From Hexactinellida sp. DTS-2022 (lineage: Eukaryota > Porifera > Hexactinellida): a stretch of DNA of 64,000 nt. A program made the translations under genes and the position numbers. This document shows positions 21,401 to 29,116 of this stretch, piece by piece. The stretch spans positions 744,001 through 808,000 of the forward strand of contig JAPNXP010000011.1 in assembly GCA_028753945.1 (NCBI GenBank), read 5' to 3'. The notes under the pieces were generated by a model that was given only the letters and a program-made list of their open reading frames with translations, did not search any database and was not told where the DNA came from. Each line of letters begins with the position of its first letter. The stretch's first letter is position 1.

Positions 21401-23310
21401 TCGGCCGAACCTAATTAGTTTAGTTCTAGAATCTAGACGAACTAAATGTGTTCATCCGAATCATATAGGTTCGTGCAAAAAAAGGTTTTGAAACTTTTCC
21501 CGCGGGTGAATTTAACATGTCACCAATTTATGTTAATTAATTACCTATCGAGCAGAGATGATATGGATCGATTTAGAATTTTTAGTTCAGCCGAACCAAA
21601 TTTGTTGGGTTCCACTCGAATTACCTTAGTCTAAAAATGTTTACCCGTACAAATAGGTTCGTGTGGAACTAAACGTATTAATACTTTTCCAGCGATGTTT
21701 GCAGTGGGTCCAAACTTGCAGGAAATTTGCTCAAAAGAGTTCAGAATCAATAAAAAATAGCAATCCATGGTAGATCCATCCAAAGTGTCACGAAACACCA
21801 CCAAATAATCACCGAATTTTGGTAGATTTATGCCGGGGCGGAACAGTAGCCGCCCCGGCATGCTTCTTTCATGCCGGGGCACGCCCCGACCGCCCGGGCA
21901 TGGTCGACGCCTATGCCCTGTATGTCGGTTATAAGAACATGCCGGTTATAAGCACCTTAAGTGCAGTTCTCGACGATGTGCTTATAACCGGCATCCACTG
22001 TACGCGTATCAAAAGTATACGTACAGTAAACCCTAGCTAATCCGAACAGGGTGTTCTGATTCAAAATTTTCTGTTCCGATTAGTGAATTAATAAATTTTC
22101 TATAAAATAAGGACCTCAATAACCCGAACCAGAGTTATCCAAAATCTGTAAGTTATTAAAAAAAATACTTTTATTTATTCATAATCTAGTAGTATACGTA
22201 CCCTCGACCCCTCGAGATAGTATGGGTTATTGGAGTTAATTGTTCAAACTACTCGGAACAAAGTGACCCGATTTAGCGGAGTTGACTGTATGTGTTAGAA
22301 CTTAGAATCAGCATTTAGAAAAGTAATTTCGGTATTTAAGGTTAAATTAATTTAAACCTAACAACTCACCATCCTCTAGCGTTAGTACATTCATTATAGT
22401 GACAGGCCTACCCTCTCCCTCGTTACTGTGAGCATACACAGATATTGTATACAAGCTGGCTTCCTCCAGACCATACAGTGTGTAGCTCTGTTTACTCAGA
22501 CTCCCAGTAACAATAGTAAAGTTCCTCATAACAGTATCCAGCAGCTGTCCCTTAATAGACACAGTGTACTGTGTGAGTGCGTCGTAGTGAGAGATAGGAG
22601 CTTCCCATTGGATAGTCAGACTAGTGGAGGTTGCATTGAGTAGTACAAGAGCACGTGGCTCCGAGGGAGGAGGGACTACAAATACAGAGCCTTTTCAATA
22701 CAAATTACAGTAGAATGTCGTTATTACGAACACCATCGGACGGTAAAATATGATCGCTTTAATGAGGTTCGTATTAACCGGTGAAATACCCATTGAATAG
22801 TCATTGTAGGGACCTGATTTAGTGGAATTGTTTTTTAGTATTATCCGGAAATTCGTATTATTAAACGTATTCGTCCTAACGAGGTTCTACTTGTACTTGT
22901 TGGTTATTACAAATGTCTCAGAAATAGCTAAGTAATTACAATTGACTTACAAGGTTTACTACAGATAGATTTGTAGCTGTTCCAACAGAATCGATCGCCC
23001 CACCAATAATACGAGAGGAATACACAATCCTCATCAGTTTGAGAATCCCCTGGGAAGAAATTGAGATAAGTGACGTTGGATCCATCACTCCATTTCCATA
23101 CATTCACAGATTGAATATCCACCAGACCAATCCATGTTGTACCAGTTAACAAGGTTCTAACTTGCATGTGCTCCTCTGCACTGTGTATACTCGCCAGGTG
23201 ACCACCCCAATGCACACAGTTGTTCTCTGCGTCTTGCCAGTTCATTGAGCTTTGTACGTTTATGTAGCATGTTCCGTCGAAAGAGAGGTCGCATGTTAGA
23301 GCAGTGCAAT
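7146..23310 (-). CDS. C-type lectin / six-FN3 transmembrane receptor (8 exons, 5' end missing)
   Basis: Eight minus-strand exons join with no change of phase: 23310-22951, 22675-22370, 20675-20379, 19411-19124, 9865-9560, 9317-9027, 8845-8561 and 7579-7146. Every internal exon length is a multiple of three, and every junction is phase 1 with GT-AG borders. The order is C-type lectin domain, six FN3 domains, a transmembrane helix and a cytoplasmic tail of about 110 residues with six tyrosines. This is a single-pass type I cell-surface receptor layout; the tail looks built for tyrosine phosphorylation. The signal peptide exon was not found upstream of 23310. The 9866-19123 intron is unusually large and contains other genes and transposons, so a split into two genes cannot be excluded, although the matching phases and shared exon style argue for one. 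Ligand and pathway are unknown; adhesion or self/non-self recognition is a guess. Confidence 0.85.
7942..8188. mobile_element. hAT-like MITE in a receptor intron
   Basis: Inverted ends CAGGGTTGCCGTGGGAATGG and CCATTCCCACGGCAACCGTG enclose further inverted GGGATnCCnATGGG units. No clean 8-bp duplication was found. A degraded relative lies at about 43203-43330. Just to the left, 7671-7915 contains fragments of the TA-target 'ttataagaacat' MITE family. Confidence 0.7.
8561..8845 (-). CDS. receptor exon: FN3 domain 6
   Basis: This exon of 285 nt is phase 1 at both ends and encodes one FN3 domain (PSAPVNNFQIIQINSTTVLL, later YTFTLRPHNSLGAGP). It contains the core Trp of strand B (LTWYP) and the Tyr-x-Phe near strand F. 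Confidence 0.9.
9027..9317 (-). CDS. receptor exon: FN3 domain 5
   Basis: This exon of 291 nt is phase 1-1. The domain begins PSAAVQVVAISDVTSTSLSV, with core WEDPP, and has YKYTVCV in strand F. GT donor at the 9026 side, AG acceptor after a C/T-rich tract. Confidence 0.92.
9560..9865 (-). CDS. receptor exon: FN3 domain 4
   Basis: This exon of 306 nt is phase 1-1 and GC-rich. It reads PSLPVSGLTLESVSPRSALV with core SWSSP and LYSLTVQPANSEGMGP. It follows the very long 9.3-kb intron. Confidence 0.92.
10340..10479. mobile_element. pogo/Tc1-like MITE, 140 bp, in pseudogene intron
   Basis: Ends CAGTATAACCTCGTTAGTAG and CTACTAACGAGGTTCTATTG are inverted, with TA on each side. Same 'cctcgtta...taacgagg' family as 20178-20327, 22708-22893, 24651-25185 and 48393-48573. 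Confidence 0.85.
10642..10827. mobile_element. hAT-type MITE, 186 bp, in pseudogene intron
   Basis: Ends CATAGGCGCAAAG and TTTGCGCCACTG are inverted. The perfect duplication taagcagt lies at 10634-10641 and 10828-10835. Long G and C runs sit just inside each end, as in the related element 58798-59072. Confidence 0.9.
11805..12030. repeat. minisatellite of taaacaagtag / taaacaacaaggtaaacag units
   Basis: About 225 bp of tandem, slightly varied units fill the intron between pseudogene exons 2 and 3. Long Val-Tyr-Leu-Leu frames across it are repeat artefacts. Confidence 0.85.
12376..12470. repeat. (AAC)n microsatellite running into (CCA)n
   Basis: Roughly 26 AAC units and then CAC/CCA units. 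It lies just upstream of pseudogene exon 1 and forms the start of a longer repeat that is repeated at 15165. Confidence 0.9.
12376..12620 (+). repeat. left copy of a direct repeat flanking the HMGL/EF-hand gene
   Basis: An (AAC)n tract is followed by ccattagtgtttgcatttat and about 130 further bases that recur, in the same orientation, at 15160-15360. The two copies differ at scattered positions and in AAC number. They bracket the 2.5-kb segment that carries the gene at 13006. Confidence 0.8.
12622..13005. other. upstream region of the HMGL/EF-hand gene
   Basis: No gene was seen. A tataagg motif at about 12985-12992, 14-21 bp before the ATG, is too close for a normal TATA box, and tgtag just before the ATG could be a splice acceptor for an untranslated leader exon. 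Confidence 0.3.
13006..14766 (+). CDS. HMGL-like (pyruvate carboxyltransferase fold) protein with C-terminal EF hand, 586 aa
   Basis: Single uninterrupted exon, ATG at 13006 (a second ATG is at codon 3). Residues 5-42 are very basic and helical. From residue 44 the sequence fits the HMG-CoA lyase/isopropylmalate synthase TIM barrel: LDNSLRES (D50, R54, E55; the family motif is D-x-T-L-R-D/E) and HIH at 266-268, the expected pair of metal-binding histidines. The usual GNA-type Asn loop is altered to GHASS. A calcium-binding EF loop with ligands D523, N525, D527 and E534 (sequence DMNKDEGIDWVEF) lies near the C terminus. A divalent-metal aldolase or lyase/synthase activity tuned by calcium is plausible, but the substrate is unknown. 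The gene is far richer in G and C than its neighbours, has no introns and sits in the large intron of the opposite-strand receptor gene between direct repeats, so it may be a retrocopy or a transferred gene. Confidence 0.88.
   Translation: MAMKSGTKRQRQSAEMTEFGENIKRMKREIEDIRVNKRQRLKEMDFIILDNSLRESTVGQIKSHTLDNKKAIYQQVKRCELDFIIVASFAQTPRIDDEFCQWLREEGEDFNKFVSFSEISTGLRNGVYDTEKIPSGLRKNKKYGLYNTFFEFDLIDASCEWDTKWTVMDTCQLIEKRMRWVYDNINSKARILINFRDFPKAMSRVPERVLAVVRFLSTMPPELRVYSLAFEEPTGEFLPEELGAWTACMRGVMDTHGWGEGKILVHIHQKWDLQTAAQLECLSGGADGVWAALCDEGAAMGHASSTITLMNLIRLGNTKVLERYNCTDVRKAAIEVTKLTTGKPPHPKQVVYGERALDMVFGTMGAGKFNLADFFGEPMVNRITTLASPVMIRDRLVNLFGESPQFTLETAGKMKQQMITDLSAGIKEEYMSRYGILMLYARAGGQPTEDMLLETQEVETKSAAHKELILWVRELWDDWNTDEEGEPKWDDSMSFDLFYHSFMAPYFGCYRCVDSKNALMAMDMNKDEGIDWVEFLYFIKWALNTYPRTATVDELLTVVFEKGLMPLVREQKMNNPEAHEGFRGLK
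14767..15159. other. 3' region of the HMGL/EF-hand gene
   Basis: AT-rich. aataag and aaataaatg motifs at about 14850 and 15049 are candidate polyadenylation signals. A half-copy of the TA-target cctactaac-type MITE lies at about 15070-15137. Confidence 0.4.
15160..15362 (+). repeat. right copy of the direct repeat flanking the HMGL/EF-hand gene
   Basis: Shares (AAC)n, ccattagtgtttgcatttat, aatcgggaggttggaat and cacaatg...gggagttatttt with 12376-12620, in the same orientation. Confidence 0.8.
15353..15433. mobile_element. small TA-target MITE (ttataagcac family)
   Basis: Ends CAGTAGATGTTGGATATAAG and CTTATAACCGGCATCCACTA, inverted and flanked by TA. The same family hosts the hAT insertion at 21150. 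Confidence 0.75.
15943..17107 (+). pseudogene. DIRS-type retrotransposon remnant (gag-like and tyrosine recombinase N-terminus)
   Basis: Broken frames at 15943-16197, 16200-16402 and about 16400-16560 resemble the DIRS gag-like protein (for example LRARDETYRDIQKSI, then TLIGSAATSTIRIRKKQ after a frame change). At 16724-17056 a frame encodes the core-binding half of a DIRS tyrosine recombinase (SWSTSTKKSYKSAWNAWSRW, NILTFLTDTF). It continues in another frame as LLKGIDNIKPKQPRYSSTW to 17107. The reading stops exactly where the MULE element begins at 17111. The catalytic half of the recombinase and the reverse transcriptase are missing. Family assignment of the recombinase part is fairly firm, that of the gag part less so. 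Confidence 0.6.
17411..17884 (-). pseudogene. MULE transposase, C-terminal part
   Basis: The frame matches the C-terminal region of FLYWCH-MULE transposases (IRKLLALAFVPIELIP, YGAQRRTNNNLEEWHLRLNR, GKAHANIYEFVSKL). The catalytic core between the DGTF motif and this region, which should hold the second Asp and the Glu, has been deleted; the joint is near 17880. Confidence 0.8.
17923..18573 (-). pseudogene. MULE transposase, N-terminal part with FLYWCH zinc finger
   Basis: ATG at 18573. The FLYWCH finger spans about residues 37-89 (SFEGHSYRFDKLV, RWRCRTRDCNGCIY, HREHC). It is followed by the linker and the pre-catalytic region (NLPANLQQTISGANFLIYSS, ILIFGTQENI). A frameshift just before the DGTF motif ends the frame; DGTF itself is still readable in the neighbouring frame. 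Such proteins cut and paste their own element; this copy cannot. Confidence 0.8.
18726..19123. other. intron sequence, AT-rich
   Basis: Nothing recognised between the MULE end and FN3 exon 3. Confidence 0.4.
19124..19411 (-). CDS. receptor exon: FN3 domain 3
   Basis: 288 nt, phase 1-1. Reads PSAAVTNHTVTTLTSTQLFV, core SWSPPP, YTYDVMVTAVSIGKEGPPS. Its GT donor opens the 9.3-kb intron. Confidence 0.93.
19441..20002. mobile_element. hAT-type MITE, 562 bp, with GAACGAACT repeats
   Basis: Ends CAGGGAATGAAAGGTTCACG and CGTGAACCTTTCATTCCCTG are perfect inverted repeats. The 8-bp duplication aatgaaac lies at 19433-19440 and 20003-20010. The interior is largely (t)GAACGAAC tandem units. A shorter copy lies at 42518-42766. 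Confidence 0.95.
20178..20327. mobile_element. pogo/Tc1-like MITE, 150 bp
   Basis: Ends CAGTGTAACTTCGTTTGTAA and ACTAACGAAGTTCTACTG with TA on both sides. Confidence 0.85.
20379..20675 (-). CDS. receptor exon: FN3 domain 2
   Basis: 297 nt, phase 1-1. Reads PSSAPTLENAFSAPTQIQLT, core WSAPRL, and YTQYLVRISVSTRVGTSPA in strands F-G. Confidence 0.93.
20710..21010. repeat. MITE-like repeat with taggagcg / cgctccta inverted pieces
   Basis: Contains ctcctaatcctggtctgatc and its inverted copy at about 20980-21000. Related fragments lie at 23600-23700 and 24400-24430. Boundaries are not defined. Confidence 0.45.
21092..22000. mobile_element. TA-target MITE (ttataagcac family) split by a hAT element
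   Basis: The ends CAGTATATATCGGATATAAG and CTTATAACCGGCATCCACTG, each next to TA, belong to one element of about 143 bp that is interrupted by 21150-21915. Confidence 0.8.
21150..21915. mobile_element. hAT-type MITE, 766 bp, nested
   Basis: Ends CAGTGGCGTCGAAC and GGTCGACGCCTATG. Perfect duplication ccctgtat at 21142-21149 and 21916-21923. Internal inverted blocks include atgccggggcg near each end and ttcggccgaacc / ttcagccgaacc. Confidence 0.92.
22024..22288. mobile_element. TA-target MITE, 265 bp (aatccgaac family)
   Basis: Ends CAGTAAACCCTAGCTAATCC and TTTAGCGGAGTTGACTG between TA dinucleotides. A half-copy lies at 28865-28940. Confidence 0.75.
22370..22675 (-). CDS. receptor exon: FN3 domain 1
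   Basis: 306 nt, phase 1-1. Reads PPPSEPRALVLLNATSTSLT, core IQWEAP, and YTISVYAHSNEGEGRP. Confidence 0.93.
22708..22893. mobile_element. pogo/Tc1-like MITE, about 186 bp
   Basis: Ends CAGTAGAATGTCGTTATTAC and CTAACGAGGTTCTACttg; TA-flanked, right end with a one-base irregularity. Confidence 0.78.
22951..23310 (-). CDS. receptor exon: C-type lectin domain
   Basis: 360 nt, phase 1-1. The domain runs from CTALTCDLSFDGTCY to DRFCWNSYKSICSKP, with the family marks WIGL, WKWSDG and the paired cysteines. The usual EPN or QPD sugar-specificity triplet is absent (the loop reads FFPGDSQTDEDCV) and WND is replaced by WGD, so classical calcium-dependent sugar binding is doubtful. Protein-binding lectin-like domains often look this way. 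The acceptor at 23310 is preceded by an A/T-rich intron; the exon upstream was not found. Confidence 0.92.
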
Positions 23311-23705
23311 CTATTATATAAATATGTTAAAAGTAGGAAATGAGGGATGGAAGCAAACAATAATGTAAAAAAATCTTATGATTGAAAGTAGATTTTTATC
23401 ATTTGAATAGCCGAAATCTATTTCAATCGTAGTCATTTCGACTTTTTTAATATTACAAGGCATATAAAGTTCAAGGTTGAAACTGAATACTGATATATTT
23501 GGTTGAACCGAATATTATTTGCCAAATAGTTGATATTTGGTTGCCAACCTGATATCAGTATTCGGTATTAGGTCTCCCGACCGAATATTATCAGTATTCG
23601 TATTCGGCAGTGTATTATACAACCATATCAGCCCATATGTAAATACGTTCCTAATCCTGGTTTAATCCATTATCATACGCCTAAATTACAAATTAATTTT
23701 ACGGT
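23311..23705. other. no gene; fragments of palindromic repeats
   Basis: 'ccgaatatt/aatattcgg' inverted pieces between 23470 and 23610 recur at about 24430-24560. No first exon for the receptor could be identified here. Confidence 0.4.
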
Positions 23706-23708
23706 GTC

Positions 23709-23998
23709 ATAGTGCCAGTGGTCCCCCCGGACCTATTGCACTAGTGTCAGCTGTCCCCCCGGCCCATTGCACTAGGGCCAGCTGTCCCCCCGGACCAGTG
23801 GCCCTAGTGTCAGCTGTCCCCCCTCAGGGTTAGATGTCCCCCAATCGGACTACTTTATATGTAGAATATGAAACTATAGTGATGTGCATTGTGAAATTTA
23901 GTGTTCTGGGAACCTAGTGTGAGGTTTCTGAGGGAAGACATCTGACCCTAGGGTGAGGAGTCCGGGGGACATCTGACACGGGGGGACCGCTGGCACTC
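23709..23998. mobile_element. MITE with AGTGCCAGTGGTCCCCCC ends
   Basis: The left end AGTGCCAGTGGTCCCCCC and right end GGGGGGACCGCTGGCACT are inverted, and the interior repeats tgtcagctgtccccc several times in both orientations. Target duplication not resolved. Confidence 0.7.
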
Positions 23999-24194
23999 CG
24001 ACACCGGTATAGGAGAATATTCCAATTTTTCGCGAACCTAATTTTTTTCCTAAATCATACTGTTGTCACGGAAGGTTTGGTCCCCTTGGAAAATTGGTCC
24101 CTCTGAGGTTTGTGTTTATTTAGTTACCGAATTTACTTGAGTTTTAGCCTAGGCAATTTTTCGCCATATTGGGACCAACAAAATTATGAATAAG

Positions 24195-24392
24195 CCTGTC
24201 ACTGGAAAATTGTGCACCGAAAAAATTGATCCGAGACCAAAATTCCATGGAAAACTGGTCCTAGGACCATATTTCCATGGAATATTGGTTCCCCAGACCC
24301 ATTTATTTGGGTAAAATTGGTCCCCCGGGCCAAAATTCCATGGAATTTTGGTCCCCCGGACCAATTTTTTCGGGGACCAATTTCCAGTGACA
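24195..24392. mobile_element. palindromic MITE with GTCACTGGAAAATTG ends
   Basis: Ends GTCACTGGAAAATTG and CAATTTCCAGTGAC enclose alternating ccatGGAATnttGGTCCccc units, forming several possible hairpins. Related in style to the GGTCC arrays at 1900-2545. Confidence 0.7.
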
Positions 24393-24650
24393 CTTTAACT
24401 CCAAAAGGAGCGTCTCGCGCTCCTGGATAATTCCCTGTCAGTAACTATTCGGTTGACGTAACCGAATATTATCAGTATTCGTATTCGGTTACTCAAACCG
24501 AATATCAGTATTCGTAATATCGTATTCAGTAAGGCAACTATTCATGAATACTGATATTCGTTTCGAGCGGTTTCAACCTTGATATAAACTATTTCAAATA
24601 AGAATTGAATAACTTTTAACAAACAAACAAAGAACAATTGTGTTTTAATA

Positions 24651-25185
24651 CAGTAGAACCTCGTTAATACGAACACCAACGGACGGTAAAATTTATTCGC
24701 TTTAGGCCATATAAAATAAATAACTTGTTTATCATCCCTGCCCGTCCCAACTTTTTACCTCCGTCCGGATATAATATTATCCTATAAACATAATCGTAAA
24801 ATATTAGCCATAAACTTGTGTAAAGTACTCCTAATGTATCAATTTTGAATAAGTCTTGTATTTGAGGGCATTACTTAATTATTTGTACTTTGTCATGTGA
24901 TTTTCTAATTAAATTAACTATTAATATTTATTGTTTGGTATAGGATGATGTTATTTGAATATTAACCGAAATAAACAATAAAGATAAAATCCGTCCGCCA
25001 TCCGTATTCTCTGAAAAAATCTGGATGATATACAATTAATTTGTTTTACCTGGCCTTATCCGGAGTTTATTAACCGAAGTAATACCCAATGAATAACCAT
25101 TGTAGGGACCTGATTTAGTGGAACTTTTTGTTCGTCTTAACCAGAAATTCGTATTAACCGTGTTCGTACTAACGAGGTTCTACTG
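24651..25185. mobile_element. pogo/Tc1-like MITE split by a Harbinger-like MITE
   Basis: Ends CAGTAGAACCTCGTTAATAC and TACTAACGAGGTTCTACTG next to TA. Removing 24705-25055 and one TTA restores a 181-bp element like the one at 48393. Confidence 0.85.
24705..25055. mobile_element. PIF/Harbinger-like MITE, 351 bp
   Basis: Inverted ends GGCCATATAAAATAAAT and ATTTGTTTTACCTGGCC; 3-bp duplication TTA at 24702-24704 and 25056-25058. Its interior is related to part of the long inverted repeat arms at 41941-42285. Confidence 0.8.
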
Positions 25186-25520
25186 TATATAGATCTTTTA
25201 CAAAAACACAATTGTTGTGGATATGTTTGTTTGTTTGTTTGTTTGTGAAGAATTAATTGCAAAGACGAGTCTCAGAAAGCAGAAAGCTGAAAATTTGTAT
25301 CCAGGGGTAATTTTGTACTGATACAACGATCTATAGGTTTTTGAATCGGGATTTTGGGAAGTAATAGGATAGGTATTTTTGGCATAACTCATTCAATTTC
25401 GATCGGATTGATTCTATATTTCATAGAACAGGTTAACCCAATGTGAAACACCTGTTTACATATTGTGTTTCAATGAAGTCACGAATAACAAATTAAGTAA
25501 TGCAGTACAACATAATGGGT
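25186..25520. other. no gene recognised
   Basis: A gtttgtttgtttgtt tract at 25223-25244; otherwise plain AT-rich DNA. Confidence 0.4.
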
Positions 25521-25651
25521 AAATTGATATAATGGATATAATTATTTATAGGGTATAGTGATAATTTTGCCGCTTTAGGTGTGTCCCCGAGCAAATCCCA
25601 TCCCATACAAATTTTATTGGTTATAGTGATATCATTATAATATTAGATATA

Positions 25652-25825
25652 CAGTCGAAATCGGGGTTTTTTGCCACGGGTTTTTTTGCCTCTCCGGGTT
25701 ATTTTGCCTCCTTGCTTCTCCTTATTTCTTCCTAACCTCATAGAACTGTATATTGTTAAATACGGGGTTTTTTGCGTATTGGGTTTTTTTGCCTCTTTTT
25801 TTTTGCCTCTTTCCGATTTCGACTG
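25652..25825. mobile_element. TA-target MITE, 174 bp (ttttttgcc family)
   Basis: Ends CAGTCGAAATCGGGG and CCGATTTCGACTG flanked by TA. The unoccupied target can be read in the second copy of the host repeat near 55320. Confidence 0.88.
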
Positions 25826-25918
25826 TAGTGATAATTTGTGCACAGATTATACAAGAATATTGGATTTTTTACCTTCTTTAGCCCCCATAATTTCATATTT
25901 TACAGTATAAACATCGTT

Positions 25919-26207
25919 CAGAGACGGAACCGGTCGGGTCTGACCGGCACCAGTCGACTGGTCGGGTTGGGTTGGGTCGGGTCGGGTCGGGTCGGGTCGG
26001 GTCGGGTCGGGTACCGGTCGAACCCTGACCGGCCGGTCGAGATCTTTATATGATCTATTCGATATCATAATATCATAATTTGTTTTCTATTATTTATATA
26101 TTATTGCTACCTATGATTGACCGGTCGACCGGCCGGTCGGGTCGGGTCAAATTTCCAACTGCACCCGTCGGGTCGGGTCATGAAAATCCCGACCGGTTCC
26201 ATTTCTG
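25919..26207. mobile_element. hAT-like MITE, 289 bp, with GGGTC array
   Basis: Ends CAGAGACGGAACCGGTCGGG and CCCGACCGGTTCCATTTCTG. The unoccupied site is readable at about 55390. The target duplication around atcgtt is imperfect. A ggtcg/gggtc tandem run occupies about 25963-26012. Confidence 0.8.
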
Positions 26208-26375
26208 TATTATCGTTACCAGTTGAATTCGATTATACTTATGAGAATAAAAGTATTAACATGGTATACAGTCATATGTTAAATGCAGTGATATGATGGA
26301 TATAGTTATATATTGGATAATCATATAGTGATACATTGAATACAGTGATAATTTGGCCAAAAATCCCATTTCATT

Positions 26376-26690
26376 TTTAAGAGGTCATTTCCTATACAAT
26401 TTTGGCAATTGGGACCAGATTACTGAGATTAGATGTTAACTTTTCACTTTTCAAAGGTGTTCAGAAGTTGAAGGATAAATACTGTGTAAAACAATGGGAA
26501 AAACTTTGGACCTAGAAAAAGTGTTCATATTTTGGATTTGTTCATTTTTTAAGGTGTTCACTTTTGAGGTTTTACTGCAACTCCAACAGTTTTCACTCAA
26601 TCGCTTCAAAATTTATCACTTCTAGAACTAACTGTGTTACACTTTTAAGCCAATTTCTGTTTTTTCACTGTAATATTGCTTTTGGTATTA
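26376..26690. other. no gene recognised
   Basis: AT-rich sequence with no clear feature. Confidence 0.4.
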
Positions 26691-26699
26691 ATAAAAACT

Positions 26700-28195
26700 G
26701 TTGAACACGAATTTTGCAATATAATGCAAAATTCATGTTCAGCATATTTTTAACCTATGCATGTATAATACCCGTTTAAAGCTAACTTCTAGGTTGATTT
26801 TGAATTTCATTAATTTGTTTATCTATTTAAGTAAGCAATAACAATAACAAAAGCAACTAATTAAATATTAGAAATGTATAAATGGCAAATTCGAAATCAG
26901 CATACTTATTTACCTATAATGCCTGTTGGAAGCTAGCCTATAGGTTAATTTTTAATTTTTAATATTTTGTTCATATAATTATTAAAACGGAAATACGACA
27001 TTTGTGTACAGAGACAATTGTCTACAAGACTAGTACGACACTTGTGTACAACTTAGTGCTGCATTTGTGTGCAGCGACATTTGTGTACAGATTGTATAGC
27101 TGTAAATGGGTCACATTAAGTGATGGATAATGACCCATCTTATTATTAGACAATATCAACTTCATTCGTATTATTTCAATTTAATTATCTGATCAAACCA
27201 TAGACTCCATTAGATAAGGACTGGAACGTAGCGATCTCGGGGTTTTTTACTTGAGTCTGAGAGGCTGCAATTTTTGAAAATTGAAAATGCATTAGATTTC
27301 CGGTTTCCAAATGTGATTTTTGGCATATAGGGATAACTTTTGGCACCCGTCAACAATTCACGTCATCAAGTGATAATGAGTAAGCATATTGGCAATCTGG
27401 TGTGACCAACGTGTCCGCATCATTAATGTGCATGTTCTATTAAATTTTCAGATTTTTATCTCTTAGAGTGCGCGAATTATGTGCGATTAAGTGACTTTTC
27501 AGGATTCTCGAAATGTGACAATGACGTCATAACTTGTCGAGGTGTGAGAAATTTAGAGTGAAAACCTCAAATTGTTGACGGGTGCCAAAAGTTACCCCTA
27601 TATGCCAAAAATCACATTTGGAAACCGGAAATCTAATGCTTTTTCAATTTTCAAAATTGGAGCCTCTCAGACTCAAGTTAAAAACCCCGAGATAGCGACG
27701 TTCCAGTCCTTATCTAAAGGAGTCTATGGATCAGACATACAAATAAACGACAATCTATCTTTATTTATGAATGATAATTTTAGATATAAAGCAATCGATT
27801 AATGAGTTGAGTTGAAGACTGAATTTAAAAGAATCTAATAATAAGAATGGGTCATTATCCATCACTTAATGTGACCCATTTACAGCTATACAATCTGTAC
27901 ACAAATGTCGCTGTACACAAATGTCGTACCAAAGTTGTACACAAATGTCGCACAAAGCTGTACACAAGTGTCGCACTAGTCTTGTACACAAATGTCTGTA
28001 CACAAGTGTCTCCCTCCGATCAAAACAACAACAAAATATTTATATTAGAAAAGTCTAAATACGAAATTCGTAATCAGCATACATGTTTCCCTATTATAAC
28101 AATTGGAAGTTAGATTATGTCTCCATTATAAATGCGGTTTCTATTCCCCCATCACTTTAATACTATCCGTAGAAACACCAAATAAACTACGATCG
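26700..28195 (-). mobile_element. old Helitron-like copy, split by a fold-back element
   Basis: The left piece (about 26700-26985) matches the approximately 137-bp internal repeats of the elements at 33738, 37961 and 54394. The right piece (28020-28195) matches their 5' region, including gcggtttctattcccccatc. It is much more diverged than the other three copies, and neither end is preserved. Confidence 0.55.
26991..28018. mobile_element. fold-back element, about 1.03 kb, two nested inverted repeats
   Basis: The outer arms (26991-27155 and 27835-28018) contain tandem gacatttgtgtaca units and then gtcacattaagtgatggata. The inner arms (27196-27370 and 27560-27735) share actccattagataaggactg and gacgggtgccaaaagttacc. 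A partial copy of the inner arm lies at 31255-31395. No intact reading frame was found. Confidence 0.8.
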
Positions 28196-28860
28196 AGTTA
28201 TAAGAATACAAGTAGATAAAATTAAATGATACAATTAATCTAGTAATTAAATTATAAAAACAATACTGTGCTCAAAATACAGTAAGTAATTTATGGCATT
28301 TTAGAGCTTTATATATTAGAATATCAAAAATGAATTCAAATAGTATATTTTTTTACAAAATATATACCAGCAAGCAATATAAATCTATAATCTACTTTTT
28401 AATATAGTTTACTACTAAATAAAAAAAATAAAAAATTGCATTAATGAATTAACTTACTTTTTGTCAGCACAATTAGCAGTGCAATAATGGTTATAAACTT
28501 CAATATCATAATAAATAAATATTTAACAAAATTTTGTATATATATTTAGGTGGTTGTTTAGTGTATTCATTGATTTAATATTTCATGTCGACATTTTATA
28601 TGCTAAGCTTGCTGAATGTTAGGATATTGAGTTTCATCAAAAATTGAAAAAAATGCTGTCAATATCTGAATCGTGTAAGACATTTTGAAAAAATCCTTTC
28701 ACAATCAATTTTAATTCATTTATTGAAAGATAATACCAAAGTATATATAACTTTACATATATTAGTGACCAGAAGAATGTTTCACTAGCTCTAAGATTTA
28801 TAGAAACCGTCTATTGCAAGGATAATTAAGATCAATATATCTGATAATATAAGTTTCCAC
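28196..28860. other. very AT-rich DNA, no gene recognised
   Basis: Many short A and T runs; no coding-like frame. Confidence 0.4.
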
Positions 28861-28939
28861 TATACAGTCAACCATCGTTAATCCGAAAAGCGGTGTTCTG
28901 ATTTAAAATTTTCTGATCCGATTAGTGAATTTGCTCGGA

Positions 28940-29116
28940 TTAGCGAATTAATACTTATGCACTTATACTTTATACACCTGAGTCTTATTCTGTAGTATAA
29001 TCAAATTTGTATAAAGGATTTATTGAATTGAGTAGGATGGGCGGTTAACCGGTTAACCGTGGCGAGTAACCGAATTGTAACCATTGCCTCAGATCGGTTA
29101 GCCAACCCCACCCTTG
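28940..29116 (-). mobile_element. partial copy of the ggttaaccg MITE
   Basis: An inverted partial copy of the left half of 30476-30895, ending at CAAGGGTGGGGTTGG (minus strand). Confidence 0.7.

Larger units (their letters stand above)
25525..26375 (+). repeat. 'atatagtgataatttgg' repeat, copy 1
   Basis: About 0.4 kb of host repeat after removing two MITEs. It matches the pieces at 48880, 49650, 54319-54390, 55300-55526 and 56722-56765, in the same order. The ends are approximate. Confidence 0.75.
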
